Assembly (NCBI RefSeq): GCF_001679645.1
Contig: NZ_LRUN01000086.1
Location: 1 to 41,065 of the forward strand
Length of the DNA stretch: 41,065 bases
Direction: 5' to 3'
Origin: Pseudomonas bananamidigenes
GTDB lineage: Bacteria > Pseudomonadota > Gammaproteobacteria > Pseudomonadales > Pseudomonadaceae
This document shows positions 23,062 through 30,969 of the stretch, one piece after another. Position numbers and translations under genes: made by a program. Position 1 is the stretch's first letter, and each line of letters begins with the position of its first letter. The notes under the pieces were generated by a model. The model did no database searches and was not told where the DNA came from. It worked only from the letters and a program-made list of their open reading frames with translations.

Positions 23062-24219
23062 TTACTGACCAGAGGTCTGGGCAAGTGGAAGAGGGGTGTC
23101 GTCGATCTGCACGGTTTCACCGGGGCGGGCGTGCTGCAAGCCTTCGATGACCACGCGGTCGCCGGCCTTCAGGCCGCCGGTGACGATCCAGCGATCATTT
23201 TGTACGGCGCCCAGCTGAACCGGTTGCAGGGCGACGCGCATCTGATCGTCGACGGTCAGCACCTGGGCCACGCCGGCGCTGTCACGTTGAACGGCACGTT
23301 GCGGCACAGTGAGGCCATGCTGGATCACGCCTTGTTCCAGTCGCACGCGCACGTAGCTGCCGGGCAGCAAGTCGAGGTCCGGGTTGGGGAACTCGCTGCG
23401 CAAAACGATCTGCCCGGTGCCCGGATCGACCGTGATGTCGCTGAACAGCAATTTGCCTGGCAATGGATAGAGGCTGCCGTCGTCCTGGATCAGCGTGGCC
23501 TTGACCTGATCCTGGCCCACCTGCTGCAACTGGCCGGAGCGGAAGGCCCGGCGCAGCTCATTCAATTCACGGGTGGACTGGGTGAGGTCGGCGTGGATCG
23601 GGTTCAGTTGCTGGATCAGTGCCATTGGCGTGGTTTCGTTCTGGCCGACCAATGCGCCTTCGGTCACCAGAGCGCGGCCGACGCGGCCGGAAATCGGCGC
23701 GGTGACGGTGGCGTAACCGAGGTTCAGCTTCGCCCGCTCGACGGCGGCCTTGTTGGCGGCAACCTCGGCGGCGGTCTGCCGTGCGGTGGCGCGGGCGTTG
23801 TCGTAGTCCTGAGCGCTGATGGCCTTGTCGTCGATCAATTGGGCGTAGCGTTGCTCCTGCAACTTCGCCTGAAAGGTGTTGGCCTCGGCCTTGCGCAGGG
23901 CGGCTTCGGCGCTGTCCAGGTCGGCCTTGAACGGCGCCGGGTCGATGCGGAACAGCACGTCGCCCTTTTTCACGTCGCTGCCTTCGCGATAGGTGCGTTG
24001 CAGCACCACGCCAGCCACTCGGGCGCGGACTTCGGCGATGCGTGGCGCGGCAATGCGCCCGCTCAGTTCACTGGTGATCGAGAGGGGGCGTGCCTCAAGG
24101 GTTTCGACCCGCACGGTGGCCGGCGGCGTCTGTTCCTCGGCGTCAGAGGATTTATCACACGCACTCAGCGTCAGCGCCAATGCGATCAGGCCGAGCCCGG
24201 CCAGCAGATTCTTCGACAT
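23062..24219 (-). CDS. RND efflux adaptor (membrane fusion protein), lipoprotein
   Basis: A 385-residue periplasmic adaptor linking the RND pump to an outer-membrane channel. The signal peptide ends in the lipobox LALTLSAC with the lipidated cysteine at residue 21. The order of domains is typical: beta-barrel and lipoyl start (PLSITSELSGRIAAPRIAEVRARVAGVV), a coiled-coil hairpin (about 95-160, rich in A, E, K, Q), the lipoyl return (NLGYATVTAPISGRVGRALVTEG), and a C-terminal membrane-proximal domain (LLPGSYVRVRLEQGV, LTVPQRAVQRD). The start at 24219 (MSKNLLAGLG) has GGGGGT upstream; the frame extends to 24525 only through REP and leader sequence. It is first in a two-gene operon with the pump and divergent from the two-component system. 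Confidence 0.92.
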   Translation of the reverse strand: MSKNLLAGLGLIALALTLSACDKSSDAEEQTPPATVRVETLEARPLSITSELSGRIAAPRIAEVRARVAGVVLQRTYREGSDVKKGDVLFRIDPAPFKADLDSAEAALRKAEANTFQAKLQEQRYAQLIDDKAISAQDYDNARATARQTAAEVAANKAAVERAKLNLGYATVTAPISGRVGRALVTEGALVGQNETTPMALIQQLNPIHADLTQSTRELNELRRAFRSGQLQQVGQDQVKATLIQDDGSLYPLPGKLLFSDITVDPGTGQIVLRSEFPNPDLDLLPGSYVRVRLEQGVIQHGLTVPQRAVQRDSAGVAQVLTVDDQMRVALQPVQLGAVQNDRWIVTGGLKAGDRVVIEGLQHARPGETVQIDDTPLPLAQTSGQ

Positions 24220-24379
24220 GTACAACCCCCAATATTGATCTGCGCATCCTACGGGCAGGCACCGAGGGTAGCGGTGAAGCTTTGTAGGCGCTGTGTGAAA
24301 TTGTGTAAGGGTTTTGCTCAGGGACGATTGCGGGCGTATATCCTTTACGCCTTGAATTATTTCGTGACTGTTGAACCGC

Positions 24380-24454
24380 TTTCGCGAGCAGGCTCGCTCC
24401 CACAGGTTTTGTTTACGACGCAAATCCGATGTGGGAGCGAGCCTGCTCGCGAAG
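24380..24454. repeat. REP pair (inverted) in the adaptor/response-regulator gap
   Basis: TTTCGCGAGCAGGCTCGCTCC starts at 24380 and its inverse, GGAGCGAGCCTGCTCGCGAA, ends near 24453, with about 26 bases between. It occupies the centre of the 274-base divergent promoter region. Promoters for the efflux and regulator genes must lie on either side of it. Confidence 0.9.
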
Positions 24455-24493
24455 GGGGCCTGACAAACACCACCGCGATATCTGGACACCTCA

Positions 24494-25195
24494 ATGCCCA
24501 ACATCCTCCTGGTCGAAGACGACACCGCCCTCGCCGAACTGATTTCCAGCTACCTGGAGCGCAACGGTTATTCCGTCAGCGTGATCGGGCGTGGCGACCA
24601 TGTGCGCGAACGGGCGCGGCTCAATCCGCCGGATCTGGTGATTCTCGACCTGATGCTGCCGGGCCTCGACGGCTTGCAGGTCTGCCGACTGCTGCGCGCC
24701 GACTCCGCGACGCTGCCGATCCTGATGCTCACCGCACGCGATGACAGCCACGACCAGGTGCTGGGCCTGGAAATGGGCGCTGACGACTATGTCACCAAAC
24801 CCTGCGAACCACGGGTTCTGCTGGCGCGAGTGCGGACTTTGCTGCGCCGCAGTAGCCTCGGCGAGCCGATGACCGCCAACGATCGGATCCTGATGGGTAA
24901 TCTGTGCATTGACCTGTCCGAGCGCACCGTGACGTGGCGTGATCAACCGGTGGAGCTGTCCAGCGGCGAATACAATCTGTTGGTGGTGCTGGCCCGGCAT
25001 GCCGGTGAGGTATTGAGTCGCGATCAGATCCTGCAACGCCTGCGCGGTATCGAATTCAACGGCACTGACCGTTCGGTGGACGTGGCGATTTCCAAGTTGC
25101 GGCGCAAGTTCGACGACCACGCGGGCGAAGCGCGCAAGATCAAGACCGTGTGGGGCAAGGGGTATCTGTTCAGCCGTTCCGAGTGGGAATGCTGA
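24494..25195 (+). CDS. OmpR-family response regulator (RstA/AdeR-like)
   Basis: A 233-residue response regulator. The receiver domain (1-115) shows the acidic pair in LVEDDTALAELI, the phospho-acceptor D52 in LVILDLMLPGLDG, the threonine in LMLTARDD and the lysine in DDYVTKPCEP. The C-terminal winged helix (about 130-230) reads LSSGEYNLLVVLARHAGEVLSRD, then RSVDVAISKLRRKF and KTVWGKGYLFS. It would bind DNA when phosphorylated by the adjacent kinase. The likely target is the divergent RND operon. The kinase gene starts four bases after its stop, so the two are co-transcribed. Confidence 0.93.
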   Translation: MPNILLVEDDTALAELISSYLERNGYSVSVIGRGDHVRERARLNPPDLVILDLMLPGLDGLQVCRLLRADSATLPILMLTARDDSHDQVLGLEMGADDYVTKPCEPRVLLARVRTLLRRSSLGEPMTANDRILMGNLCIDLSERTVTWRDQPVELSSGEYNLLVVLARHAGEVLSRDQILQRLRGIEFNGTDRSVDVAISKLRRKFDDHAGEARKIKTVWGKGYLFSRSEWEC

Positions 25196-25199
25196 GTCG

Positions 25200-26501
25200 A
25201 TGTTCAGAATCCTGTTTCGCCTGTATCTGGTGACGATCATTTCCTACAGCGCGGCGATCTATCTGGTGCCGGATCTGGTGGTGATGGCGTTCAGGGATCG
25301 TTTCGTCACCTATAACCTCGACTATTCCCGTGGCCTGCAATCGCTGATCACCAAGCAGTTTCGCGCCGTGCCGCAGGATCAGTGGCCGGCGGTTGCCGCA
25401 GCAATGGACAAGGATTTCCAGCCGCTGCACATTGTCCTGGCCCGTATCGACAACGCCGATTTCACCCCGATCGAACAAGAGCGTCTGCGCCGCGGCGAAA
25501 ACGTGGTGCGTATCGGAGACTGGGGCTGGCGCACGCTGGCGGTGACACCGTTGAACGGGGAAATCGCCGTGCAAATGGTGGTGCCACCGGATCCGATGGA
25601 CGTGAATTTGCTGTACTGGAGCATCAACGTACTGATCGGCGCGAGCCTGCTGGCATGCCTGTTGCTCTGGCTGCGCCCGCACTGGCGGGATCTGGAGCGA
25701 CTCAAGGGCACCGCCGAACGTTTCGGCAAGGGGCATTTGAGCGAGCGTACGCAAATCGCTCCAAGTTCGAACATCGGCAGTCTGGCAAGCGTGTTCGACA
25801 CCATGGCCGGCGACATCGAAAACCTGCTCAATCAGCAGCGCGACCTGCTCAATGCGGTGTCCCACGAACTGCGCACACCGCTGACCCGTCTGGACTTCGG
25901 CCTGGCGCTGGCGCTGTCCGATGACTTGCCGCAAACCAGTCGTGAGCGCCTGCAAGGTCTGGTCGCGCACATTCGCGAACTCGATGAACTGGTGCTGGAG
26001 TTGCTGTCCTACAGCCGCCTGCAGAATCCGGCGCGTTTGCCGGAGCAGGTCGAGGTGGCGCTGGACGAATTCATCGACAGCATTCTGGGCAGCGTCGACG
26101 AAGAACTGGAATCGCCGGACATCGTCATCGATGTGCTGCTGCACAACCAGCTGGAACGCTTTTCTCTCGATCCGCGTCTGACCGCCCGGGCGATTCAGAA
26201 CCTGCTGCGCAACGCCATGCGCTACTGCGAAAAGCGCATTCAGATCGGCGTGCAGGTCTGCCCCAAGGGTTGCGAGATCTGGGTGGATGACGACGGGATC
26301 GGCATTCCGGAGGATGAGCGGGAGCGGATTTTCGAGCCGTTCTATCGACTCGATCGCAGCCGTGACCGGGCGACCGGCGGGTTTGGCCTGGGACTGGCGA
26401 TCAGCCGGCGGGCGCTGGAAGCGCAGGGCGGGACGTTGACGGTGGAAGGCTCGCCGTTGGGTGGGGCACGGTTCAGGCTTTGGCTACCGACCCCGACCTG
26501 A
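25200..26501 (+). CDS. Sensor histidine kinase (RstB/AdeS-like)
   Basis: A 433-residue inner-membrane kinase. Membrane spans are at about residues 10-30 and 139-158 (LLYWSINVLIGASLLACLLLW). The periplasmic domain between them is about 110 residues and contains DWGWRTLAVTPLNGEIAVQMVV, an RstB-like sensor region. A HAMP segment follows (RPHWRDLERLKGTAERFGKG). The phospho-acceptor is H222 in LLNAVSHELRTPLTRLDF. The ATPase domain has the N box NLLRNAMRYC, G1 DDDGIGIPEDER, the F box IFEPFYRLD and G2 GGFGLGLAISRR. The stop at 26499-26501 is followed by an inverted repeat. The signal sensed is unknown; pairing with the divergent efflux operon suggests envelope or drug stress. Confidence 0.92.
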   Translation: MFRILFRLYLVTIISYSAAIYLVPDLVVMAFRDRFVTYNLDYSRGLQSLITKQFRAVPQDQWPAVAAAMDKDFQPLHIVLARIDNADFTPIEQERLRRGENVVRIGDWGWRTLAVTPLNGEIAVQMVVPPDPMDVNLLYWSINVLIGASLLACLLLWLRPHWRDLERLKGTAERFGKGHLSERTQIAPSSNIGSLASVFDTMAGDIENLLNQQRDLLNAVSHELRTPLTRLDFGLALALSDDLPQTSRERLQGLVAHIRELDELVLELLSYSRLQNPARLPEQVEVALDEFIDSILGSVDEELESPDIVIDVLLHNQLERFSLDPRLTARAIQNLLRNAMRYCEKRIQIGVQVCPKGCEIWVDDDGIGIPEDERERIFEPFYRLDRSRDRATGGFGLGLAISRRALEAQGGTLTVEGSPLGGARFRLWLPTPT

Positions 26502-26517
26502 TATTGGCGCGAAACCC

Positions 26518-26609
26518 GTGGCGAGGGAGCTTGCTCCCGCCGGGCTGCGAAGCAGGCCTCTACTAAAGGGCCGCCGCGTGTCCTTGGCGGGAGCAAGCTC
26601 CCTCGCCAC
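26518..26609. repeat. Inverted repeat of a second REP-like family
   Basis: GTGGCGAGGGAGCTTGCTCC starts at 26518, and its inverse, GGAGCAAGCTCCCTCGCCAC, ends at 26609. The arms are about 24 bases and perfect over that length. The core (GGGAGCTTGCTCCC) differs from the main REP family. It lies between the convergent kinase and pncA genes. Confidence 0.88.
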
Positions 26610-26622
26610 AAATCGACATCGC

Positions 26623-27249
26623 TCAGAGCAATTCAGTGGACTGAATCAACCCGACCCCGGCCACCTGCATCCGCTCGATCGCCGAGGCCAGCGAGCCGTT
26701 CATGTCGATTGCCCGGCACGCATCCAGCACCACAAATGTATTGAATCCTGCCGCCCGCGCGTCCAGTGCGGAAAACATCACGCAAAAATCCAGCGCCAGC
26801 CCGACCATGTACACCGTGTCGATCCCGCGCTCTTTCAGATAACCGGCCAGCCCGGTGGTGGTCGCCCGATCCGCCTCCAGAAACGCCGAATAACTGTCGA
26901 TGTCCGGGTTGCAGCCCTTGCGGATGATCAGTTGCGCGTGGGGCAGTTTGAGTCCGGAGTGAAAATCGGCGCCGTGTGAGCCCTGAATGCAGTGATCCGG
27001 CCAGAGCGTCTGTTCGCCGTATGGCAGTTGAATCACGTCGTACGGCTGGCGACCCGGATGGCTGGAGGCAAAGGAAGCATGGCCCGCCGGGTGCCAGTCC
27101 TGAGCGATGACCACTTGCTTGAACTGCCCGGCCAGGCTATTGATCAGCGGGACGATCAGATCACCTTCGGGCACGGCCAGTCGGCCACCGGGAGTGAAAT
27201 CGTTCTGGACATCGATGACCAGCAATGCGGTGCGCGGTGAAATCGGCAT
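26623..27249 (-). CDS. pncA: Nicotinamidase (bifunctional nicotinamidase/pyrazinamidase)
   Basis: A 208-residue cytoplasmic isochorismatase-fold hydrolase that deamidates nicotinamide to nicotinate for NAD salvage. The catalytic aspartate is in ALLVIDVQNDFTPGG. The metal ligands appear in IAQDWHPAGHASFAS (Asp, His, His) and the further histidine in WPDHCIQGSHGADF. The catalytic lysine is in LIIRKGCNPDIDSYSAF, and the nucleophilic cysteine in VGLALDFCVMFSALDA. The start at 27249 (MPISPRTALL) has AGGA eight bases upstream; the frame extends 11 codons further but without support. It is probably monocistronic. Confidence 0.92.
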   Translation of the reverse strand: MPISPRTALLVIDVQNDFTPGGRLAVPEGDLIVPLINSLAGQFKQVVIAQDWHPAGHASFASSHPGRQPYDVIQLPYGEQTLWPDHCIQGSHGADFHSGLKLPHAQLIIRKGCNPDIDSYSAFLEADRATTTGLAGYLKERGIDTVYMVGLALDFCVMFSALDARAAGFNTFVVLDACRAIDMNGSLASAIERMQVAGVGLIQSTELL

Positions 27250-27300
27250 GTAAGGGTTCCTCCCTGGATAATCACTCGCCAAGCATAGTGACAGGCAGGC

Positions 27301-28059
27301 TCATGTGCTCAGCCGCTCTTTAAACATTTTCGCCAGATCTTCCAGCTCGGCGATCGGGTTATGGCCGATCAGCATCCAGGCGTGCTCGCGTTCAGTCCAG
27401 TACACCACGTTCATCCCGTGCCGCCGTTCGTGGGCCAGTGCCTGACTGCCGCTGTTGGAACGCGTGACGCACAGCGCCAGCGGGCCGTGTGTGGCGTCGA
27501 GCCAGGTCATTTGTGCAATGGGCACACCGTCGTATTCAAGTAGCTGCGCACGTTTGAACTGCGCGCTGGGCAGTTTCAGTTTTGCTGGCGACAGGCTCAG
27601 GCCCAACCGCGTATCGACGGTACGCAACTGCGCCAGTTGCGAGGCTTCGTCGGTGGTCAGGTGTTCAAGGGTTTGCGGCACGTACATCGCCATGTAATCG
27701 CCCACCCGTTCTCGCCAGTCGTTCGATTGCTGCGCTTGCCAGCCCAGGAACAAACGGTCGGCCGCCACCCCCGCGAGCGCCATGCCCGCTGCCGCCGCGC
27801 CGATGAACCAGCGCCGGCTGAATCCGGGCCGTTGCGGGGAGGGCGCGGCATCAAGCCGGGCTTGCAGGCGATCAAGCGGCGCCTGTCGGGCGAGTTCGTC
27901 ATAAGCATCGCGATAGGGCAGATTGCTGCGACTCAGCCACTGCACCCGAAGATTGAGCAGCGGATCATCGGCGACAAGACTGTCGAGCTGACTGCGCTGT
28001 TCGCAGTCCAGTTCCTCGTCCAGATACGCTACCAGTTGTTCGTCGGAAGGCGTATTCAT
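27301..28059 (-). CDS. Anti-sigma factor (membrane-anchored) of an ECF system
   Basis: A 252-residue protein. Residues 1-75 form a zinc-less anti-sigma-type cytoplasmic domain (DEQLVAYLDEELDCEQRSQLDSLVADDP). One membrane span at about 82-105 (RRWFIGAAAAGMALAGVAADRLFLGW) is followed by a periplasmic domain to the end (YMAMYVPQTLEHLT, TWLDATHGPLALCVTRS). Such proteins hold the sigma factor at the membrane until a signal releases it. Its ATG overlaps the sigma stop codon (ATGA at 28056-28059), so the pair is translationally coupled. GGAGA precedes the start. Confidence 0.85.
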   Translation of the reverse strand: MNTPSDEQLVAYLDEELDCEQRSQLDSLVADDPLLNLRVQWLSRSNLPYRDAYDELARQAPLDRLQARLDAAPSPQRPGFSRRWFIGAAAAGMALAGVAADRLFLGWQAQQSNDWRERVGDYMAMYVPQTLEHLTTDEASQLAQLRTVDTRLGLSLSPAKLKLPSAQFKRAQLLEYDGVPIAQMTWLDATHGPLALCVTRSNSGSQALAHERRHGMNVVYWTEREHAWMLIGHNPIAELEDLAKMFKERLST

Positions 28060-28583
28060 TGCCGGTCTCCTGCGGGGCTGTCCGGTACCGCATGCAGCGG
28101 CGGGTATTCGGCGAGTTTCAGGCGTGCGGTGGCCAGACGGCTCATCACCGTGCCGATCGGCACTTGCAGGATCTCGGCGACTTCGCGGTATGACAGGCCT
28201 TCGACGTACGCCAGATACACGGTTTCACGCTGGGTTTCGGGCAACGCATCGACACGGCGGATCACCTGAGTCGCCATCACATGGGTGTGCGCGGCGTATT
28301 CGCCGTCGACGGTCAGCTGGCCGTCGGCGTCCACGGTGCCCTGGCCCTGACGCACGCGACGGGCGCGCACTTCGTTGAGCCAGATCGAATGCAGAATGCT
28401 CAGCAGCCAGCGGTCCATGCGCGTGCCGGCCACGTACTGGCCCGAACGCTCCAGCGCCCGTACACAGGTGGCCTGCACCAGATCCTCGGCCACATGCCGA
28501 TTTCGCGACAGCAGCAAGCCGTAGCGCCACAGGCGCGCCAGGTGTTGTCCGAGTTCGGCTCTGAATGCCTGATCGCTGAAAAT
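28056..28583 (-). CDS. ECF-family RNA polymerase sigma factor, probable ATT start
   Basis: About 175 residues of an ECF sigma factor. Sigma region 2 covers FRAELGQHLARLWRYGLLLSR, then AEDLVQATCVRALERSGQY and RMDRWLLSILHSIWLNEVRA. Region 4 covers LPETQRETVYLAYVEGLSYREVAEILQVPIGTVMSRLATAR. It would direct RNA polymerase to a small regulon including its own operon. No ATG, GTG or TTG lies at a sensible place. GGAGG is followed by five bases and ATT (28583-28581), reading (M)FSDQAFRAEL. The only standard alternative in frame is TTG at 28670, without a ribosome-binding site and inside the upstream gene. It is 20 bases after the TPR gene and overlaps the anti-sigma gene by four bases. Confidence 0.85.
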   Translation of the reverse strand: MFSDQAFRAELGQHLARLWRYGLLLSRNRHVAEDLVQATCVRALERSGQYVAGTRMDRWLLSILHSIWLNEVRARRVRQGQGTVDADGQLTVDGEYAAHTHVMATQVIRRVDALPETQRETVYLAYVEGLSYREVAEILQVPIGTVMSRLATARLKLAEYPPLHAVPDSPAGDRQ

Positions 28584-28603
28584 GATCGCCTCCGCGTGTC
28601 GTG

Positions 28604-29137
28604 TCAGGTTTTCGATGAATCGTTGATGGCCTCGGCCAGGTCCCGGTATTCCTCGCAGGTAGTGCCGCAAATCTTGCGGATGTGCTGCAACTGCTCCTGC
28701 GCCAGATCGATGCGGCCCTTGATGACGTAAGCCTCGCCCAAATACTCGCGCACCTGCGCGTACTGTGGATCGAGCCTGACCGATTGCAGGTAATAACCGA
28801 TGCCTTCGTCGGTACGTCCCAGCTTGCGCGTGGCGTAACCGCGATAGTTCAGCGCCTTGGCGGTGTTGGGCTGTTTCAGGGTGTCGAGCAAGGCCAGGGC
28901 TTCTTCATATCGGCCATCCTTCGCCAGGCGATAGGCATAGTCGGTGCGATCCGAGTCCGGTAACAGGCTGCTGGTCTGCATCACGCATTTCTGTGATTTG
29001 CTGTCGTAGACCTGACCTTTCGGGCAGTTGGGTTTCTGCACCGGCTCGTCTTCATCACCGTGGGCCAGGGCCAAAGGGCTGGACAACATCGCGGCCATCA
29101 GCAACGGGGCGGCGAACATAACGGAACGGATAGTCAT
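28604..29137 (-). CDS. Exported TPR-repeat protein, first gene of the ECF sigma operon
   Basis: A 177-residue protein with a signal peptide (MTIRSVMFAAPLLMAAMLSS then LALAHG, cleavage near residue 25). A short acidic stretch follows, then a cysteine pair in PNCPKGQVYDSKSQKC. Three TPR-like helical repeats cover residues 60-165 (DYAYRLAKDGRYEEALALLD, ALNYRGYATRKLGRTDEGI, AQVREYLGEAYVIKGRIDLA). A second cysteine pair (KICGTTCEEY) is near the end. It is probably periplasmic. The start at 29137 has GGAGCC upstream; 15 further codons are open but do not look like protein. Its place ahead of the sigma and anti-sigma genes suggests a part in sensing or signal relay; this is inference. Confidence 0.85.
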   Translation of the reverse strand: MTIRSVMFAAPLLMAAMLSSPLALAHGDEDEPVQKPNCPKGQVYDSKSQKCVMQTSSLLPDSDRTDYAYRLAKDGRYEEALALLDTLKQPNTAKALNYRGYATRKLGRTDEGIGYYLQSVRLDPQYAQVREYLGEAYVIKGRIDLAQEQLQHIRKICGTTCEEYRDLAEAINDSSKT

Positions 29138-29294
29138 GGGCAAGGCTCCATAGTGGGTCATGTCTGAGGTTGAACACCGCAAGGTGAAGTTTTATTCATT
29201 GCTTTGTCAGCCGCCATTCAAGGAAAGCCCGGACCCGAGCGCTATGCTCCAGACGTCTGTCGTCGATCCGTCGTTCCACATTGGGAGTCGCGCC

Positions 29295-30068
29295 ATGAAA
29301 GATCAGGTTCACCACAGCGCTGCCGCCGGTTACAAAACTGCCGCCGAAACCTACGTCAAAGGCCGGCCGGACTATCCGCCGGCGGTGACCGACTGGCTGA
29401 CGGCAACCCTGGATCTGGACACCCGCAAGACCGTTATCGACCTTGGCGCCGGCACCGGCAAGTTCACCGGACGGCTGGTGGCGACCGGTGCGCAGGTGAT
29501 CGCCGTGGAACCGGTGTCACAAATGCTGGAGAAACTGTCCGCCAACTGGCCCGACGTATTGGCCGTGAGCGCCATGGCGACGGATCTGCCGCTGCCCGAC
29601 GCCTCGGTGGACGTGGTGGTCTGCGCACAGGCCTTTCACTGGTTCGCCAGCACCGAGGCGCTGGATGAAATCGCCCGGGTGCTGAAACCGGGCGGCAAGC
29701 TCGGGCTGATCTGGAACCTGCGCGATACCCGGGTCGGCTGGGTGCCCAAGCTCGATGCCATCGTCAATGCCCGGGAAGGCGACACGCCGCGCTACTACAC
29801 CGGCGCCTGGCGCAAAGTGTTTCCGCATCCGGCGTTCGGGCCATTGCAGGCTCAGCACTTTCATCATGGCCATACCGGCTCGCCGGAAGACGTGATTTTC
29901 AACCGGGTGCGTTCCACCAGTTTCATCGCGGCACTGCCTGATGCAGAGCGGGCAAGAGTCGATGAGCAGCTACGCGAGTTGATCGCGTCCGATCCCGAGC
30001 TGCGGGGCAGGGATGTGATGACCGTGCCGTACGAGACCGCGGCGTTCGTGGCCGTAAGGGGCGGTTAG
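29295..30068 (+). CDS. Class I SAM-dependent methyltransferase
   Basis: A 257-residue methyltransferase of the Methyltransf_11 type. Motif I is VIDLGAGTGKFTGRL, the acidic residue after beta-2 is in VIAVEPVSQMLEKL, and motif III is PDASVDVVVCAQAFHWF with ARVLKPGGKLGLIWN after it. The N-terminal AAAGYKTAAETYVKGRPDYP is shared by trans-aconitate methyltransferase-like proteins. Substrate is unknown. The start at 29295 is chosen because GGGAG lies seven bases upstream and homologues start near here; the frame is open back to 29160. It is divergent from the TPR/sigma operon. Confidence 0.85.
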   Translation: MKDQVHHSAAAGYKTAAETYVKGRPDYPPAVTDWLTATLDLDTRKTVIDLGAGTGKFTGRLVATGAQVIAVEPVSQMLEKLSANWPDVLAVSAMATDLPLPDASVDVVVCAQAFHWFASTEALDEIARVLKPGGKLGLIWNLRDTRVGWVPKLDAIVNAREGDTPRYYTGAWRKVFPHPAFGPLQAQHFHHGHTGSPEDVIFNRVRSTSFIAALPDAERARVDEQLRELIASDPELRGRDVMTVPYETAAFVAVRGG

Positions 30069-30150
30069 AGTCCTGCATTTGGCCGAACCGCCGTTCTGCG
30101 GCCTTGATATAGTTCAGGCCTCATTTTCAGACCGGTAAAGGATTTCTGCC

Positions 30151-30963
30151 ATGACTCAATACACCGCCTTCAGCGTCGAACTGGCCGACAACATCGCTCA
30201 TGTGCAGATCAACCGGCCGGAAAAGATCAACGCGATGAATGCCGCGTTCTGGAGCGAAATCGTCGAGGTGTTCCAGTGGATCGACGATACCGACGAAGTG
30301 CGGGTGGTGGTGCTCAGCGGAGCCGGCAAACATTTCTCTTCGGGCATCGACCTGATGATGCTGGCCGGCGTGGCCAATGAGCTGGGCAAGGATGTCGGCC
30401 GCAACGCGCGCCTGCTGCGCAAAAAGATCCTCACGCTGCAAGCCTCTTTCAATGCCGTCGACAATTGCCGCAAACCGGTGCTCGCGGCGATTCAGGGTTA
30501 CTGCCTGGGAGGCGCGATCGATCTGATCGCGGCCTGCGACATGCGCTACGCCGCCGAAGACGCACAATTCTCCATCAAGGAAATCGATATCGGCATGGCG
30601 GCCGACGTCGGTACGTTGCAACGGTTGCCACGAATCATCGGTGACGGCATGCTGCGTGAGCTGGCCTACACCGGTCGTACCTTTGGCGCCGATGAAGCGC
30701 GCAGCATTGGTCTGGTCAATCGCGTCTACAGCGACAAGGACAGCCTGATCGAAGGCGTGATGGACATTGCACGGGACATCGCCGGCAAGTCGCCGATCGC
30801 GGTCACCGGCACCAAGGAAATGATCAGCTACATGCGCGACCATCGCATCGACGATGGTCTGGAGTACGTTGCCACCTGGAACGCCGCCATGTTGCAATCC
30901 AACGACTTGCGCGTGGCCATGGCCGCCCACATGAGCAAACAGAAACCCGAATTTCTGGATTGA
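30151..30963 (+). CDS. Enoyl-CoA hydratase/isomerase family: probable delta3,5-delta2,4-dienoyl-CoA isomerase
   Basis: A 270-residue crotonase-fold enzyme. The oxyanion-hole segments are HFSSGIDLMML and IQGYCLGGAIDLIAACD. D124, E144 and D152 (in GGAIDLI, SIKEIDIG and AADVGTLQRLP) line up with the three acidic catalytic residues known in mammalian dienoyl-CoA isomerase (ECH1), and KSPIAVTGTKEMISYMRDH then ATWNAAMLQ also match. The enzyme moves double bonds during beta-oxidation of unsaturated fatty acids with odd-position double bonds. The start at 30151 has a weak AAAGGA upstream. The next gene begins six bases after the stop, so it is likely co-transcribed with nudC. Confidence 0.88.
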   Translation: MTQYTAFSVELADNIAHVQINRPEKINAMNAAFWSEIVEVFQWIDDTDEVRVVVLSGAGKHFSSGIDLMMLAGVANELGKDVGRNARLLRKKILTLQASFNAVDNCRKPVLAAIQGYCLGGAIDLIAACDMRYAAEDAQFSIKEIDIGMAADVGTLQRLPRIIGDGMLRELAYTGRTFGADEARSIGLVNRVYSDKDSLIEGVMDIARDIAGKSPIAVTGTKEMISYMRDHRIDDGLEYVATWNAAMLQSNDLRVAMAAHMSKQKPEFLD

Positions 30964-30969
30964 AAAACC

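Noticed and set aside
22333..24744. 803-codon open frame on the plus strand opposite the RND pump and adaptor
   Set aside because: It crosses two real genes, a REP pair and the response-regulator start in the wrong frame, and its product is a typical antisense composition artefact.
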